From: an uncultured Gammaproteobacteria bacterium
Lineage (GTDB): Bacteria; Pseudomonadota; Gammaproteobacteria; Xanthomonadales; Xanthomonadaceae
NCBI GenBank assembly: GCA_946885735.1
Contig: CAMPGW010000047.1
Coordinates: 1 to 21,657, forward strand
Length of the DNA: 21,657 bases
Reading direction: 5' to 3'
The position numbers were made by a program, and so were the translations under genes. Below the pieces are notes generated by a model, which was not told the origin of the DNA, did no database searches, and was given only the letters and a program-made list of their open reading frames with translations. Shown in pieces: positions 1 through 8,002 of the stretch. The first letter of the stretch is position 1, and each line of letters begins with the position of its first letter.

Positions 1-622
1 GCACGTCCTGGTCGATGTAGCTGCCGTCGGTGCTGGCGAAGTACTTCTGCTCGTTCACCAGGAACAGGGTCGAGTTGACGAAGTCGGCGCCGGCGCCGAT
101 CGCCGCGGCGTTCACGCTCAGCAGCAGGTCGGCCTTGTCCTTGATCGGCACGGCCATGGCGTTCTTGGTCAACGGGGTCTTCCAGCTCACCTCGCCCAGG
201 CCGGGCGTCGGCGCCAGCACCACCGGCGCGGTCTGGGTCTTCGAGTTGGCCTTGGCGATGGCGACGGCTTGGCGCGCCGCGGCGGCGACGCTGGCGCTGT
301 CGAGCGCGGAGGTCGCGGCGAAGCCCCAGGTGCCGTTGGCGATCACCCGGATGCCCACGCCCAGCGACTCGGTGTTGACCACGTTCTGGACCTTGTTCTC
401 GCGGGTGACCACGAACTGGTTCAGGTAGCGGCCGACGCGGACGTCGCAGTAGCTGGCGCCGGCGTCGCGGGCCGCGTTGAGCGCGGTGTCGGCGATCGAC
501 TTCTTCAGCCGCACGTCCATGGTGGTCGCCAAGGTCTCGGCGGCGACCGCCTTGCCGAAGCCGGGCAGCATCAATCCGGCGAGGCCGAAGCCGGTGTACT
601 GCATGAAATCGCGTCTATCCAT
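1..622 (-). CDS. TldD/PmbA-like metallopeptidase family protein, Tat-exported (5' part only)
   Basis: The gene starts at 622 and runs off the left edge, so only the first 207 codons are present. The product begins MDRRDFMQYTGFGLAGLMLP, a Tat-type signal (RRDFM, then a hydrophobic stretch). The rest matches the N-terminal half of the 743-2374 product almost residue for residue: GASYCDVR, GRYLNQ, ESLGxGIRV, GTWGFAAT, LxKNAMAVP, VNEQKYFAS. It is therefore a tandem paralogue of the TldD/PmbA family, whose Escherichia coli members form a heteromeric zinc protease acting on peptides such as microcin B17 precursor. The HExxxH part lies outside the window, so catalytic competence cannot be judged. 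GGAG lies seven bases before the ATG and is part of the palindrome at 630-641. The 120-base spacing after the upstream paralogue suggests one operon. Confidence 0.85.
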   Translation of the reverse strand, partial: MDRRDFMQYTGFGLAGLMLPGFGKAVAAETLATTMDVRLKKSIADTALNAARDAGASYCDVRVGRYLNQFVVTRENKVQNVVNTESLGVGIRVIANGTWGFAATSALDSASVAAAARQAVAIAKANSKTQTAPVVLAPTPGLGEVSWKTPLTKNAMAVPIKDKADLLLSVNAAAIGAGADFVNSTLFLVNEQKYFASTDGSYIDQDV

Positions 623-629
623 CACGATG

Positions 630-641
630 CTCCACGTGGAG
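630..641. repeat. 12-bp perfect palindrome over the Shine-Dalgarno of the 622-1 gene
   Basis: CTCCACGTGGAG is a perfect palindrome. On the minus strand its right half supplies the GTGGAG that serves as ribosome binding site for the gene starting at 622. It could be a CACGTG-centred protein site or a small hairpin affecting translation; nothing in the sequence decides between these. Confidence 0.4.
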
Positions 642-742
642 GGCTGGCCGGCCGGGCCGGAAGGGGAAACCGCCTCGGACAGTGACCGTCGCCGCCCGGG
701 CCGGGCAAGTGACTTAGGTCATGGGTGCGGCGCAGCACGCGC

Positions 743-2374
743 TCAGCCGAGGCTGCGCGCGGTGCTGATGACGTTCACGCCATCAAAACGCGCGGTGCTC
801 GAGCCGTGCGAGACGGCGGAGACCTGCCCGGGCTGGCCCTTGCCGTCGAAGAAGCTGCCGCCCATGCGGAAGTCGCGCTCGTCGCAGATGGCCGCGCAGG
901 CGTTCCAGAATTCCGGCGTGCGGATCTGGTAGGCCGCGTCCTCCACCAGTCGCGTCACCTTGCCCTGCTTGATCTCGAACACCAGCTGGGCGCCGAACTG
1001 GGCGTTGTAGCGCTGCTGGTCGATCGAATAGGAACCGCGACCGAGGAACCAGAGGCCGTCGTCGACACCGGCGATCATCTCCTGCACCGTCAGCGGCGCG
1101 GTGCCCGGCTGCAGCGACACGTTCGGCATGCGCTGGAACTGCACGCTCGACCAGGAATCGGCGTACGAGCAGCCGTGCGACTGCTTGTGGCCGAGGATGT
1201 GCGCCTGGTCGCGCGTGGCCTGGTAATCCACCAGCACGCCTTCGCGCACCAGGTCCCACTCCCGCGTCGGCACGCCTTCGTCGTCGAAGCCGACCGCGGC
1301 CAGGCTGCGCGGCATCGTCTTGTCGGCGACGAAGTTGACGCGCTCGTTGCCGTAGCGGAAGCCCGCCTCGCGCTTGTCGAGCGTGGCGAAGCTGGTGCCG
1401 GCGTAGTTGGCCTCGTAGCCGAGCACGCGGTCGAGCTCGAGCGGGTGGCCGACGTTCTCGTGGATGGTCAGGAACAGGTGGCTGGGATCGAGCACGAGGT
1501 CGCGCTTGCCCGGCGAGACCGAGGGCGCGGTCAGCTTCTCGCACGCCTGCTTCGCCGCCGCCACGGCGTCGGCGACCATGTCGTAGGCGTGGCGATAGGC
1601 GATGACGCCGCCCGGCAACTCGACGCGGCCGGACGGATGCGGATCGAGGAACTCGTAACCCATGCCCATCGGCGAGGACAGGCCGTCACGGGTGCGGAAC
1701 TTGCCCGTCGCCTTGTCCACCGCCGTCACCGTGAAGGGCGCCCAGATCCGGTGCACGTCCTGGTCCAGGTAACTGCCGTCGGTGGAGGCGAAGTACTTCT
1801 GCTCGTTGACCACGAACATCCGCGCCGCGGCGAAGCTGGCGCCGGCCTGCAGCGCGGCCGAGTTCACCGACAGCAGCAGGTCGATCTTGTCCTTCACCGG
1901 CACCGCCATCGCATTCTTCGACAGCGGCGTGCGCCATTCGCGCTCGCCCAGCGCAGGTGTCGGCGCCAGCTGCACGGGCGTGGCCTGGAAGGCGGCGTTC
2001 GCCTTCGCGATCGCCACCGCCTGCCGCGCCGCCGCCGCGACGCCGTCGTGCGACAAATCCTTGGTGGCCGCGAAGCCCCAGGTGCCGCGCGCCAGCACGC
2101 GAATGCCGATGCCCAGCGATTCATTGCTGGTCACGCTCTGCACCTTGTCCTCGCGGGTGATCAGCGCCTGGTTGAGGTAGCGACCGATGCGCACGTCGCA
2201 GTAGCTCGCGCCGGCGGCGCGCGCCGCTTCCAGCGCGACGTCGGCCAAGGCCTTCTTCACGCCGCGGTCGAGCGTGGAGACCAGTTCCTCGGCGGCGATC
2301 GCGCGGCCGAAGGGCGGCAGCGCCAGGCCGGCGAGCGCCAGCCCACCCAGCTGCATGAATTCACGGCGTTGCAT
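743..2374 (-). CDS. TldD/PmbA-like zinc metallopeptidase family protein, Tat-exported
   Basis: A 543-residue TldD-family protein. It opens with MQRREFMQLGG and a hydrophobic run ending near AIAAEE, a Tat-type signal, so it probably acts in the periplasm, unlike cytosolic E. coli TldD. The TldD zinc signature HExxxH is at H305-E306...H310 (IHENVGHPLELD), aligning with HEAVGHGLEGD of classical TldD. The late Cys that contributes to the zinc site in E. coli TldD is not obvious in the equivalent glycine-rich C-terminal stretch (MGGSFFDGKGQPGQ), so the metal site may differ. It is the first gene of a pair with the paralogue at 622-1. Likely role, by family only: breakdown or modification of peptides. 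Substrate unknown. Confidence 0.9.
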   Translation of the reverse strand: MQRREFMQLGGLALAGLALPPFGRAIAAEELVSTLDRGVKKALADVALEAARAAGASYCDVRIGRYLNQALITREDKVQSVTSNESLGIGIRVLARGTWGFAATKDLSHDGVAAAARQAVAIAKANAAFQATPVQLAPTPALGEREWRTPLSKNAMAVPVKDKIDLLLSVNSAALQAGASFAAARMFVVNEQKYFASTDGSYLDQDVHRIWAPFTVTAVDKATGKFRTRDGLSSPMGMGYEFLDPHPSGRVELPGGVIAYRHAYDMVADAVAAAKQACEKLTAPSVSPGKRDLVLDPSHLFLTIHENVGHPLELDRVLGYEANYAGTSFATLDKREAGFRYGNERVNFVADKTMPRSLAAVGFDDEGVPTREWDLVREGVLVDYQATRDQAHILGHKQSHGCSYADSWSSVQFQRMPNVSLQPGTAPLTVQEMIAGVDDGLWFLGRGSYSIDQQRYNAQFGAQLVFEIKQGKVTRLVEDAAYQIRTPEFWNACAAICDERDFRMGGSFFDGKGQPGQVSAVSHGSSTARFDGVNVISTARSLG

Positions 2375-2461
2375 CGCACGATCCCCGTTTCAGGCCAGTG
2401 GCGCCGATTGTCCGGCATCGGTCCGCGCCGCGCCAAGTGCTTATCGTCGAGCGGCGATGGC

Positions 2462-2506
2462 CTAGTAACGCAGGTTTTCGCGCTTGAGCTCGGCGAGCAG
2501 GTTCAT
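2462..2506 (-). pseudogene. 14-codon stub resembling the start of a TolB-like/TPR membrane protein
   Basis: An ATG overlapping the TGA of the 3243-2503 gene (ATGA overlap) opens MNLLAELKRENLRY and then stops. The pattern xLxxELKRxNxxR also opens the complete TPR membrane protein at 12664 (MPLIHELKRRNVIRMAG). It could be the 5' remnant of such a gene, or chance. Too short for a firm call. Confidence 0.25.
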
Positions 2507-3243
2507 GGATTCGCCCTGGCCAACTCGGCGTCGAGCATCGCCACCATGTCGCGATGCCGCTTCAGCAGCCTGCGGTTCTGCCCGGCCACGACAGAGGACA
2601 GCTGGCGCAGGTGCGACACGGCGTTGATGAAGGTCGGGTCCCTGCACAGGGCAGGAAAATCGAACTCAGCCTCGTCCGACCGCAACTGCCCGCCGGAGCC
2701 GGCGTCCTCGTCCAACAGGGAGGTTTTCCTTGCGTCCACGTACCACTGCGGAGCGCTCCTGCGCGCGACGATGAAGCCCAGGACCTGGGTCGTGCGCTCC
2801 TGTTCCTGGATGACGTCGGACAGCGCCCGACGCAGCGCGACGCTGCGGATGATGCCCAGCCGCCCGGTGGAACCCAGCTCGTCGATCGTGCCGCGGGTCA
2901 TCATCGGCGGCTCGATCCTGCCCAGCAAGGAGAGTGCGCTGGCGAATTCGGCGCGCTGGCCCGCGTCCAGGACACAGGGACCCAGGCGGTCCAGCACCAG
3001 CGTGGCCTTGCGGGACTGCGATTCCATGAATTCGACGCCGCCCTCGGCGGCCGAGGCCGACCGCGTGAAGTCCTCGCGCAGGCGCTCGAGGTACTGGCGC
3101 TCCAGGCTGCGTTCGCGGCGCGCCTCGTTCCAGTTCGACACCTGCAGGCCGATGAACACGCCGAGCACGACGATGACCAGTTCGATGAACACGCCGGTCC
3201 AGTGCTGCTGCCGCAGGTGCTCGGCCAGGCGGCGCAGGATCAT
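2503..3243 (-). CDS. Small membrane protein, DUF6090-like, function unknown
   Basis: A 246-residue protein with one clear transmembrane helix near residues 17-36 (TGVFIELVIVVLGVFIGLQV), then the SNWNEARRER motif that I recognise from DUF6090-type proteins of Xanthomonadaceae. The rest is charged and helical, with likely coiled-coil character around the ERSLERQYLERLRED stretch, and probably lies outside the membrane. It has no catalytic motif I can name. It sits between the POT transporter (163 bases upstream) and the TldD pair (128 bases downstream), so linkage with either is uncertain. The start is ATG without a strong Shine-Dalgarno. Confidence 0.75.
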   Translation of the reverse strand: MILRRLAEHLRQQHWTGVFIELVIVVLGVFIGLQVSNWNEARRERSLERQYLERLREDFTRSASAAEGGVEFMESQSRKATLVLDRLGPCVLDAGQRAEFASALSLLGRIEPPMMTRGTIDELGSTGRLGIIRSVALRRALSDVIQEQERTTQVLGFIVARRSAPQWYVDARKTSLLDEDAGSGGQLRSDEAEFDFPALCRDPTFINAVSHLRQLSSVVAGQNRRLLKRHRDMVAMLDAELARANP

Positions 3244-3348
3244 CGCGATCTGCCGCCCGCCACGGGCGACACGAAGCCGATGGCCGTGGCCATCGAGTCG
3301 TGCGGTCGGGGCGACTGCGTCGAGCGACGAGCGACCATGGTTCCCCCG

Positions 3349-3370
3349 GGCGCGCCTCCCCAGGCGCGCC
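3349..3370. repeat. GC hairpin: two copies of GGCGCGCC around a 6-base loop
   Basis: GGCGCGCC, itself a palindrome, occurs twice separated by TCCCCA, allowing an 8-bp all-GC stem. It lies 37 bases beyond the stop codon of the POT gene (read on the minus strand). It may slow or end transcription of that gene, but there is no T-run after it, so a classical intrinsic terminator is not shown. Confidence 0.4.
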
Positions 3371-3406
3371 GCAGGGCCTACCTTAAATCAAAACCTGAAC
3401 GGGCGC

Positions 3407-5023
3407 TCAGGCTTCCCGATAGTTGTCCTGCATCGGGTAGGTGCGCGCGTAGGCCGCGAAGGCAAGCGCCGCCACGAAGGCGAACGCGGCGAAGAAGAAC
3501 ATCAGGAAGGCGTTCTCGCTGTAGCCGGTCTGGGCGATCTGCGCGGTCACCGCCTCATTGCGCACCGCGGCGTTGGTGATCAGCACCCACAGGCTGCCGA
3601 AAGTGCTGGTCAGGTACCACAGCGCCATGATCACGCCCTTCATCGACTGCACCGCCTGGCTGTAGGCGAACTCCAGCGCGGTGGCCGACACCAGCACTTC
3701 GGCGAAGGTCAGGATCAGGTAGGGCCAGACCTGGCTCGAAAGCGGCACGGCCTGGCCGCCGTCGATGCGCAGCTGCAGCAGGCCGGCAAGGATCCAGGCC
3801 AGGCCGGCGATGGCGATGCCCCAGCCCATCCGGCGCAACGCGGTCGGCTCGAAGCCCCAACGCCGCAGCGCCGGGTACAGCACCAGGTTGTTGAAGGGAA
3901 TGATCGCCATCACCATGATCGGGTTGAGCGCCTGCATCTGCCCGGCGGTCTGCACGATGCCGCTCGGCCACCACCAGGCGTCGTGCGGGATCACCATCGA
4001 CTGGCCCTGCAGCACCCAGGTCGACGCCTTTTGATCGAAGAGCGACCAGAACGGCGTGACCAGCGCGAACACGATGATGATGCGCAGCACCGCGCGCACC
4101 GAGTCCACCGCCGCGTCCGGATGCGCGCCGCGGGCGCGCTCGAGCTGCATCGAGGTGCCGAGGCCGCCGAAGGCGATCAACGCGCCCAGCGCCAGGCAGG
4201 CGGTGATGACGAAGCCGAAATCCGAAGGCCAGAACGCCGGCTTGAACACCCAGGCCAGCAGCATCGCCACCGCCAGCACCACGCCGCCGATCGCCACCCA
4301 GTAGCCCGGGCGACCCTGCCCCGGCGCCTGCGCCTTCAGCGCGGTGCGGGCGACGTTGTAGAACGAATGCGGGTCCTGGCCGCGGGTCGGCGGCACCCGC
4401 ACGTACTTGCGCCGGCCCATCCAGAACAGCAGCGTGGCGATGCCCATCAGGATGCCGGGGATACCGAAGGCCACCGCCGGCCCATAGTTGCGCAGGAACA
4501 GCGGCATCAGCAGCGAGGCGAAGAAGCTGCCGAAGTTGATAACCCAGTAGAAGGCGTCGAACACGACTTTGGCCAACGCCTTGTTGTCGCGGGTGAACTG
4601 GTCGCCGACGAAGCTGACCACCAATGGCTTGATGCCGCCGGAGCCGAGCGCGATCAGGAACAGGCCGGTGTAGAAGCCGTTCTTGTTGTCGTCGAACATC
4701 GCAAGGCAGGCATGGCCCGCGCAGTAGATCAACGAGAACCACAACACCGTGTCGTACTTGCCGAAGAAGCGGTCCGCCAGCCAGCCGCCGAGCAGCGGGA
4801 AGAAGTACACGCCGATCACGAAGCTGTGGAAGACGTCCTTGGCCGCGCCCTCGCGCATCTCCGCCGGCAGGTAGGCCAGGATCACGCTCGAGACCAGGAA
4901 CTGCACCAGGATGTTGCGCATCCCGTAGAAGCTGAACCGCTCGCAGGCCTCGTTGCCGATGATGTAGGGAACCTGCGGCGGCAGCTTGCCGCGCGGGTTG
5001 GTGGCGGGGGTCGTCGCGTTCAT
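3407..5023 (-). CDS. Proton-dependent oligopeptide transporter (POT/PTR2 family)
   Basis: A 538-residue polytopic inner-membrane protein that imports di- and tripeptides (or related compounds) with protons. The POT signature ExxERFxxYG is intact as E25-x-x-E28-R29-F30-S-F-Y33-G34 on the first helix; in studied members these residues take part in proton coupling. The second family motif region follows (GGWLADRFFGKYDTV and GSGGIKPLVVSFVGDQF). Length and the number of hydrophobic segments (12-14) fit bacterial POT proteins. It is a single gene with flanking gaps of 163 and 81 bases. Together with the TldD-like proteins and the M28 peptidase it fits an organism living on peptides. Exact substrate cannot be read from the sequence. 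Confidence 0.93.
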   Translation of the reverse strand: MNATTPATNPRGKLPPQVPYIIGNEACERFSFYGMRNILVQFLVSSVILAYLPAEMREGAAKDVFHSFVIGVYFFPLLGGWLADRFFGKYDTVLWFSLIYCAGHACLAMFDDNKNGFYTGLFLIALGSGGIKPLVVSFVGDQFTRDNKALAKVVFDAFYWVINFGSFFASLLMPLFLRNYGPAVAFGIPGILMGIATLLFWMGRRKYVRVPPTRGQDPHSFYNVARTALKAQAPGQGRPGYWVAIGGVVLAVAMLLAWVFKPAFWPSDFGFVITACLALGALIAFGGLGTSMQLERARGAHPDAAVDSVRAVLRIIIVFALVTPFWSLFDQKASTWVLQGQSMVIPHDAWWWPSGIVQTAGQMQALNPIMVMAIIPFNNLVLYPALRRWGFEPTALRRMGWGIAIAGLAWILAGLLQLRIDGGQAVPLSSQVWPYLILTFAEVLVSATALEFAYSQAVQSMKGVIMALWYLTSTFGSLWVLITNAAVRNEAVTAQIAQTGYSENAFLMFFFAAFAFVAALAFAAYARTYPMQDNYREA

Positions 5024-5104
5024 GGAGTCCGGCCGGGCGGGGAAGGCCAGACAATGCCAGCGCTAGGCCATCACTTCAACCGCAGCGCGCCACCCGGGCG
5101 CGAA

Positions 5105-5635
5105 TCAGCCAAACAACTCGGCCAAGTGCCTTGGCAGTCGTGCGCCCGGCAGACGACGGGCCTCCTTGGCGATGTTCATCTGCATCGCCACTTCGGACAC
5201 CTCGAGCAGCGATGGGTCGATCGGCCGCTTTTGCGACTCGAAGAACCACCCGAGCACCTGGCGCAGGTGCCATACCGACTGCGAGCCTTCATGGACGGCG
5301 ACGGGAAACGTGGCGATGTTGCTGACCATCAGCTTGCGGATGTTCTGGCGGGAACATCCGAGCAAGTCGGCGACGTCGGTGAGCCCGACGAAGTCCGGGG
5401 ACGCCTCCACCAGTTCTGCGCCGGGCACCGCCCGACGAACGGCCAGCATCGCCGAAGCCACGGCCTCCCGCGCGGACCGCGCCTCACGCGCGAACTCCAG
5501 CGCGATGCGGCCGGGTTGGCCGATACCAATCGTCGCGTCGTCGCAACCCGCCTTCGCCAGGGCCTCGACGAACCCGGCCGGATCGGCGCTCGCGTCAGGC
5601 AGTCGAAACTTCAGGGTGAATTCGTACTCATTCAT
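5105..5635 (-). CDS. Small helix-turn-helix DNA-binding protein
   Basis: A 176-residue protein. Residues 1-80 form an alpha/beta region starting MNEYEFTLKFRLPD. A helix-turn-helix follows at about 84-105 (LTDVADLLGCSRQNIRKLMV), of the AlpA/MerR-like type. The C-terminal part (VAVHEGSQSVWHLRQVLGWF) looks like the wing and dimer helix. I do not recognise a named family; such proteins are often annotated as antitoxin-like or excisionase-like regulators, but no toxin partner is next to it. It has its own promoter (5723-5750) overlapped by a palindrome, which suggests autoregulation. The ATG is preceded by GGAG about ten bases upstream. Confidence 0.7.
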   Translation of the reverse strand: MNEYEFTLKFRLPDASADPAGFVEALAKAGCDDATIGIGQPGRIALEFAREARSAREAVASAMLAVRRAVPGAELVEASPDFVGLTDVADLLGCSRQNIRKLMVSNIATFPVAVHEGSQSVWHLRQVLGWFFESQKRPIDPSLLEVSEVAMQMNIAKEARRLPGARLPRHLAELFG

Positions 5636-5722
5636 CGCCGGTGCGCTCCGGTGGCGCGTCGTTGTCGCGTGCGCAGTTGTCCACTACGCGGCGTAGTTGC
5701 CTGGCATGGTTGTCTTCCCGAG

Positions 5723-5750
5723 AGTGTACGGACACCCGCGCGGTTGTCAA
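5723..5750 (-). promoter_or_regulatory. Sigma-70-type promoter of the HTH gene
   Basis: On the minus strand TTGACA (5750-5745) is followed after 16 bases by TACACT (5728-5723). The -35 box is perfect and the -10 matches four of six positions. It lies about 90 bases upstream of the ATG at 5635 and no other gene on that strand intervenes. Confidence 0.6.
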
Positions 5751-5759
5751 GTGACAACC
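5742..5759. promoter_or_regulatory. Palindromic operator candidate GGTTGTCA-AG-TGACAACC
   Basis: Perfect 8-bp half-sites with a 2-base centre cover the -35 box of the HTH gene. Further single GTTGTC boxes lie between the promoter and the gene at 5709, 5676 and 5661 (with GTTGCC at 5696). The layout suggests a repressor site, most simply for the HTH protein itself. Confidence 0.5.
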
Positions 5760-5832
5760 TTAGCGCCGGATGACGCCTCGAGCGTCCGTTCCGTAGCGTC
5801 ACCGAATTCTCGGCGGCGTCCCGTCGGAAAGC

Positions 5833-7908
5833 TCAGGTCGTCAGCGTATGAAAATGCCGCCGGAACGGCACCGCATCCTCGTCCACCGGCGCATCCAGCT
5901 CGCGGGCATACCGATGCCCCGCATACACCGCATGCGCGATCAGCCCCGGCGCCTCGGCGTCGCCGATCGCGCGCACCGTGGCGATGCCGGCATCGGCCCA
6001 CTCGGCCTCGCGTTCGCGCAGGTCGAGCAGCAGCTGTTCGTTCGGCAGCCGCGAGGTCACCAGAACCAGCGCCGCGCACTCCAGGTCCAGCAGTGCGCCC
6101 GACCAGATGTTTTCGACCCGCAGCACGGCGCCGTCGTAGGCGACCAGGTCGTGCGAAACGCGCTGGCCGATGCCGAGCCCGTGCAGGCGCCGCTGCACGT
6201 GGCGGTATTCCAGGGTGTTGGCGCTCCAGGACCCGACCATGTCGTCCGCGGTGACGATCGCCACCGCGCGGCCGCGCGCATGCAGGGCCTCGGCGATGAC
6301 GGTGCCCAGGTAGAAACCATCATCGTCGAAGATGACCACCGGACCCGGCGCCGCCGTCGCGTCGAAGCTGCCGTCCATCACGTCGTCCGGCGTGAACACA
6401 TTCGCCGTGCCGAGCCCGGGAATGGGCAAGCCATTGCTGCGCCCGAACCCATCGCGCCGCCAATGGCTGCCGGTGGCGAGCACAACGTGCTGCGCGCCGA
6501 TCTCGAACACGTCCTGCGCCGACAGCGCGTTGCCGCGATAGACCTCGACGTTGGAGAGCTTGGCGATCTGCCCGACGCGCCAGTCGCGCACACGCCCCCA
6601 TTCCGACAAACCGGGCAGCCGGGCCTCGCGACTGACGCGGCCGCCGAGTTCGGCGGAGGCCTCCGCCAGCATCACCTCATAACCGCGCTGGCCGAGCGCC
6701 CGCGCCGCTTCCAGCCCTGCCGGCCCCGCGCCTACCACCAGCACGCGCGCGTCCGAAGCCTTCGACGCGATGCGTTCCGGGTGCCAGCCCTTGCGCCACT
6801 CCTCGCCCATGGTCGGGTTCTGCGTGCAGCGGATCGGCGTGATGGTCATGTCGCCGGTGACGCAGATGTTGCAGCCGATGCACTCGCGGATATCGTCCGC
6901 GCGGCCTTCCTCGATCTTGCGCGGCAGGTACGGGTCGGCGATGGACGGCCGCGCCGCGCCGATGATGTCGAGTACGCCCCGCTTGAGCTGCGAGATCATC
7001 GTGTCGGGCGAAGTGAAGCGGCCGACGCCGACCACCGGCTTGCTGGTCGTGCGCTTGACGAAGTCGATGAAGGGTTCCTGCGCACCCTCGGGCGCGAAGC
7101 GCGAGGGCAGCGAATCGTTGTACCAGGCCGCGACGTTGACGTCCCACAGGTCCGGCAGCTCGGCCAGCATGCCGACGATGTCGCGGGCCTCGGCGAGTTC
7201 CACGCCGGCCGGCCCGAGCGATTCCTCGGTGGCGAAGCGCAGGGCCACCGCGCAGGTATCGCCCACCGCGTCCTTCGTATCCTCGAGTACCTCGCGCAAC
7301 AGGCGCACGCGGTTCTCCAGCGAGCCGCCGTACTCGTCCAGGCGCTGGTTGCGGCGGCGCTGCAGGAAGTGCATCGCCAGGCTCAGGTCGTGCGCGGCGT
7401 ACACGTAGATCACGTCGAAGCCGGCCCGACGCGCGCGCAGGGCCGCGGCGCGGTGCCAGCGCCGGTAGTCGGCGATGTCGCGCCTGGTCATCGCCCGCGC
7501 CTGGTTCGGGTAGCCGTACTTGCTCGGCTGGTGCGAGGGCGCCAGCAGCACCTCGCGCGAATACAGGTTGGAGGCGGTCGGGCCGTTGTGGGTCAGCTCG
7601 ATCGCGGCGAGCGCGCCGTGCGCGTGCACCTTCTCGCACATCAGCGCCAGCGCGGGAATGTCGTGGTCGTCCCACAGCCGCGCCTCCACATACGGCGAGA
7701 CGTCGCCACTCGGATGGATCTCGCATTCCTCGGTCGACACCACCGCCCAGCCGCCCTCGGCCTTCACCTCGCGCATCGCGGCGTGCGACTGCGGCATCGC
7801 ATGGCCCATGCCGTTGCAGTGCGGGACCTGGAAGAAGCGGTTCTTCGCGGTGACGGGGCCGAGCCGGATCGGCTCGAACAGGGGATCGTAGCGGGGATCG
7901 CGGGACAT
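5833..7908 (-). CDS. Trimethylamine/histamine dehydrogenase-type iron-sulfur flavoprotein
   Basis: A 691-residue enzyme of the class containing trimethylamine (TMADH), dimethylamine and histamine dehydrogenases: an N-terminal FMN TIM barrel (old yellow enzyme fold), a [4Fe-4S] site, and a C-terminal nucleotide-binding part starting VLVVGAGPAGLEAARAL. Visible key residues: Cys31 in QVPHC (the residue bonded to FMN in TMADH); Tyr170 and His173 in YVYAAH plus Asp265 (the TMADH catalytic triad); cluster cysteines C343, C346, C349 and C361. Of the three aromatic residues that hold trimethylamine in TMADH, only Trp262 remains; the others are Glu61 and Asp353. The enzyme should oxidatively deaminate an amine and pass electrons to a carrier such as ETF, which is not encoded here. 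The start at 7908 (MSRDPRYDPLFEP) aligns with the TMADH N-terminus; an upstream in-frame start at 8133 would run through the divergent gene. No Shine-Dalgarno is seen; a TATCCT box lies six bases before the ATG. Confidence 0.88.
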   Translation of the reverse strand: MSRDPRYDPLFEPIRLGPVTAKNRFFQVPHCNGMGHAMPQSHAAMREVKAEGGWAVVSTEECEIHPSGDVSPYVEARLWDDHDIPALALMCEKVHAHGALAAIELTHNGPTASNLYSREVLLAPSHQPSKYGYPNQARAMTRRDIADYRRWHRAAALRARRAGFDVIYVYAAHDLSLAMHFLQRRRNQRLDEYGGSLENRVRLLREVLEDTKDAVGDTCAVALRFATEESLGPAGVELAEARDIVGMLAELPDLWDVNVAAWYNDSLPSRFAPEGAQEPFIDFVKRTTSKPVVGVGRFTSPDTMISQLKRGVLDIIGAARPSIADPYLPRKIEEGRADDIRECIGCNICVTGDMTITPIRCTQNPTMGEEWRKGWHPERIASKASDARVLVVGAGPAGLEAARALGQRGYEVMLAEASAELGGRVSREARLPGLSEWGRVRDWRVGQIAKLSNVEVYRGNALSAQDVFEIGAQHVVLATGSHWRRDGFGRSNGLPIPGLGTANVFTPDDVMDGSFDATAAPGPVVIFDDDGFYLGTVIAEALHARGRAVAIVTADDMVGSWSANTLEYRHVQRRLHGLGIGQRVSHDLVAYDGAVLRVENIWSGALLDLECAALVLVTSRLPNEQLLLDLREREAEWADAGIATVRAIGDAEAPGLIAHAVYAGHRYARELDAPVDEDAVPFRRHFHTLTT

Positions 7909-7914
7909 GGCGGC

Positions 7915-7920
7915 AGGATA
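7915..7920 (-). promoter_or_regulatory. Possible -10 box (TATCCT) for a leaderless transcript of the flavoprotein gene
   Basis: On the minus strand TATCCT stands six bases before the ATG at 7908, where a Shine-Dalgarno would otherwise be. A TANNNT box at this distance is typical of genes whose transcript starts at the start codon. No clear -35 is seen. Confidence 0.3.
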
Positions 7921-8002
7921 CCGGGTTCCCCGCCGCTTGCCGCGGGATTGGCGGGGCGCGGCGGCGGGTGCAAACTGCATCCATCCGAGTGCGGAGGCAG
8001 CC

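Noticed and set aside
5685..5708. A seven-codon leader frame (MPGNYAA) upstream of the HTH gene, minus strand.
   Set aside because: No ribosome site, no run of regulatory codons and no attenuator hairpin nearby; probably chance.
725..5773. A continuous plus-strand open frame of 1682 codons.
   Set aside because: It runs antisense through four well-supported minus-strand genes. Its translation is rich in Arg, His, Ala and Gly without domains, as expected for the reverse frame of GC-rich genes.
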